NCBI RefSeq assembly: GCF_040256395.1
Contig: NZ_CP158299.1
Span: 124,001 to 188,000 of the forward strand
Direction: 5' to 3'
Source: Deinococcus sonorensis KR-87
GTDB taxonomy: Bacteria > Deinococcota > Deinococci > Deinococcales > Deinococcaceae
DNA length: 64,000 bases
In this document: piece by piece, positions 62,238-64,000 of the stretch
Position numbering within the stretch: the stretch's first letter is position 1
Layout: each line of letters starts with the position of its first letter
The notes under the pieces: generated by a model
What the model saw: the letters and a program-made list of their open reading frames with translations, nothing else
What the model was told of the DNA's origin: nothing
The model's database searches: none
Position numbers and translations under genes: made by a program

Positions 62238-63301
62238 GCGCCGGCCTCGATCTGCCGCCACGCTTCCCGCATCAGCGCCTGGGCCTGCTCGCCCAGCCGG
62301 GCGAAGCGTTCGTCCTGCGTCTGGCCGGCGTGGTAGCGGGCGTAGATCTGCTGCAGGATGACCGCGAGTTTGAACACGCCCAGCACCTCGTACCAGCGGA
62401 TGTTGGAGAGGTCGCGGCCCGACTGCTGCCGGTAGCGCTCCAGGACCTGCTCGCGGCTATAGAAGCCCTGATCGGCGGCCGGCGCTCCGATGGGACTGCG
62501 CTGATGGTCCGGGAAGCCGCGCTGGGTCCAGTAGCACAGCGTCAGGCCCAGGTCCACCAGCGGGTCGCCGATGGCCGTCATCTCCCAGTCGAGCAGCGCC
62601 ACCACCCGGCCCGGGTCTGCACGGTCCAGCATCAGGTTGTCCAGCTTGAAGTCGTTGTGGACCAGCGTGTGCGCCGACTCGGGCGGCACCTCGGCCGTGA
62701 GCCACTGGATCACCCGCGCCGCCTCCGGGGCCGGGTGCGTTTCGGCCCGCTGCCAGCGCCCGGCCCAGCCCTCCACCTGCCGGCGGTTGAAGCCGTCCGG
62801 TTTGCCCAGTCCCTCCAGCCCACTGACCTGAATGTCAATGGCGTGCAGGCGGGCCAGGGTGTCCACCAGCGCCTGCGAAGCCCGCTGCGGGGCGTCCGGC
62901 ACCCCGGCGTACTCCTGGGGCATGCGGGTGCGGATGATCACGCCCTCGCGCCGTTCCATCAGAAAGAACGGGACCCCCAGCACGCCTGGGTCCTCGCACA
63001 GCAGCACCGGGCGCGGCGCTTCCGGAAATACCGGATGGATGCGCTCCAGCAGGTGGTACTCGCGCACCATGTCGTGGGCTTTGGGCGCCACCGGCCCCAT
63101 CGGGGCGCGGCGCAGCACGTAGGCCTGACCGCCCGCCTGCAGCAGATACGTCAGGTTGCTGTGCCCGCCGGGAAACTGGCGCAGGCTCAGGTTGTCGCTG
63201 CCGGGCAGGCGGCCGTTCAGGTACGCCCGCAGCCGCTCCAGGTCCAGCTCCTCACCGGGACGCACCGGGGCGGTGTCGCTGCCGGCCTGCAGCTCAGGCA
63301 C
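62234..63301 (-). CDS. Phosphotransferase (APH/ACAD10-like)
   Basis: This 355-residue kinase-fold protein has SLRQFPGGHSNLTYLL and YVLRRAP for nucleotide and Lys binding, TLVHNDFKLDNLMLD (the HxDxxxxN catalytic loop) and VALLDWEMTAIGDPLVDLG (the metal-binding Asp). Proteins of this type phosphorylate a small hydroxylated or acyl-CoA substrate and in mammals are fused to acyl-CoA dehydrogenases. GTG 63301 overlaps the SDR stop by 8 bases, and its stop overlaps the phosphatase start. Confidence 0.88.
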   Translation of the reverse strand: MPELQAGSDTAPVRPGEELDLERLRAYLNGRLPGSDNLSLRQFPGGHSNLTYLLQAGGQAYVLRRAPMGPVAPKAHDMVREYHLLERIHPVFPEAPRPVLLCEDPGVLGVPFFLMERREGVIIRTRMPQEYAGVPDAPQRASQALVDTLARLHAIDIQVSGLEGLGKPDGFNRRQVEGWAGRWQRAETHPAPEAARVIQWLTAEVPPESAHTLVHNDFKLDNLMLDRADPGRVVALLDWEMTAIGDPLVDLGLTLCYWTQRGFPDHQRSPIGAPAADQGFYSREQVLERYRQQSGRDLSNIRWYEVLGVFKLAVILQQIYARYHAGQTQDERFARLGEQAQALMREAWRQIEAGA

Positions 63302-64000
63302 GTCCGGCGCCCTTCTCGTGCATCTCCTGCAGCAGGGCCATCGCCTTGACCCGCATCTTGCGCATCATGCCCAGCCAGCCCTGGTAGTCGGCGGCCTTGT
63401 ACTGAAAGCCCTTCAGGGTGGTGGGGTGGGTGGTAATCAGGAAGCGTTCCTCCGCGAGCGCCGCCACCACCGCGTCGGCCAGCTGATCGGTGCTGATGGC
63501 CGTCTGCTGCAGGAAGGGCGCGTTCTCGATCATCGGGGTCCAGACGCCCTCCGGGCACAGGCAGCTGACCCGGATGCCCCGGTCGCGGTAGGTGATGTCC
63601 AGCCACTCGGCGAACGCCAGGGCCGCGTGCTTGGTGACGGCGTAGGGGGCGCTGTGCAGCTCAGTCAGCAGGCCGGCGGCCGAGGCGGTGTTGAGCAGGT
63701 AGCCCTCACCGCGCTCCAGCATCCGGGGCACCAGGTGGCGGGCCGCCCAGACGTGGCTCATCACGTTGATCTCGTGGATGCGCTGCCAGATGCGGTCCGG
63801 CGTCTCCGGCCCCTCGCCGACCGCGATGCCCGCGTTGCTGCAGAACAGGTCGATGGGGCCTTCCTGCGCCTCCACGTCCTCGATCAGCCGCTGGATGTCC
63901 TCTTCCTTCAGCACGTTGACCGGCACGAAGCGCGCCCCGATCTCCGCGGCCTTCTGGGCACCCATTTCGGCGTTCAGGTCGGCGGCCACCACCCGGCCGC
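63294..64000 (-). CDS. Short-chain dehydrogenase/reductase, C-terminal part
   Basis: The frame is open to the right edge, so the N-terminal TGxxxGIG cofactor loop lies outside the window. Present are ADLN (NAD(P) selectivity Asp), LFCSNAGIAVGEG (the NNAG-like motif), LLNTASAAGLL with the catalytic Ser, YAVTKHAAL (YxxxK) and CPEGVWTPM. It oxidises or reduces an alcohol or ketone with NAD(P). Coupling to the ACAD10-like kinase and a phosphatase suggests a common substrate pathway, perhaps acyl-chain breakdown. Confidence 0.88.
   Translation of the reverse strand, partial: GRVVAADLNAEMGAQKAAEIGARFVPVNVLKEEDIQRLIEDVEAQEGPIDLFCSNAGIAVGEGPETPDRIWQRIHEINVMSHVWAARHLVPRMLERGEGYLLNTASAAGLLTELHSAPYAVTKHAALAFAEWLDITYRDRGIRVSCLCPEGVWTPMIENAPFLQQTAISTDQLADAVVAALAEERFLITTHPTTLKGFQYKAADYQGWLGMMRKMRVKAMALLQEMHEKGAGRA

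Overview
The window reads as a chromosomal segment of a high-GC Deinococcus-type bacterium. This is inferred from three things: the gene families present, the use of GTG and TTG starts with GTGA/TTGA stop-start overlaps, and a -10-like TANNNT hexamer 5-8 bases upstream of the start codon of about 25 genes. That last pattern is the leaderless-mRNA promoter architecture known from Deinococcus. No rRNA, tRNA, CRISPR array, insertion sequence or prophage was found. Genes sit on both strands, and several convergent pairs are separated by strong inverted-repeat terminators.

Layout. 1-2.5 kb: acpS (cut by the left edge), a secreted protein, a one-polypeptide MNT-HEPN (MntA/HepT-like) fusion and an aldo/keto reductase. 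2.5-8.3 kb: a decayed membrane gene, glpX, a 39-residue membrane protein, pgm, and a hisF-hisIE-kinase operon. 8.4-13 kb: a lone response regulator, a DUF72 protein, a palindrome of two DnaA boxes, a GAF/GGDEF protein and a processive glycosyltransferase. 13.2-18 kb: an iron-uptake operon (periplasmic protein, FTR1 permease, hydantoinase-like protein, small membrane protein) behind a possible DtxR-type half operator. 18-20.5 kb: a cluster of very small unknown genes and a DUF2726 protein. 20.5-27 kb: ftsY, a META-domain protein, gltX, a lipoprotein-pterin dehydratase pair, a thioesterase, and the kynB-kynU tryptophan-degradation pair.

27-33.3 kb is one long minus-strand unit: an iron-type ABC importer (binding protein, fused permease, ATPase) followed by a CitA/CitB-type two-component system. 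33.5-38.1 kb: a VWA protein, a frameshifted sufU, psuK-psuG (pseudouridine breakdown) and a YpdA-type bacillithiol disulfide reductase. 38.2-42.5 kb: an ArsR-like regulator divergent from an MFS exporter, a second MFS exporter and an AraC regulator. 42.5-50.3 kb: fumC, trmH, a methyltransferase, apgM, a DinB protein, ruvA, LtrA and small proteins. 50.4-64 kb: a radical SAM protein, an AT-rich accessory gene, an APC permease, a class V aminotransferase without any cysteine, a transglutaminase, dnaJ, a molybdopterin oxidoreductase, and a coupled SDR-phosphotransferase-histidine phosphatase operon cut by the right edge.

The most unusual signal is a pair of near-identical mini transcription units at 44357-44418 and 47729-47788. 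In each, a strong TTGAC-17-TANNNT promoter with a conserved spacer is followed only 9 bases later by a 7-bp stem, 5-nt loop, T-run terminator, with no gene between. Other leads are the MNT-HEPN fusion, the inverted DnaA-box pair, the one-base sufU frameshift, the hydantoinase-like gene coupled to FTR1, and the AT-rich gene overlapping an antisense terminator.
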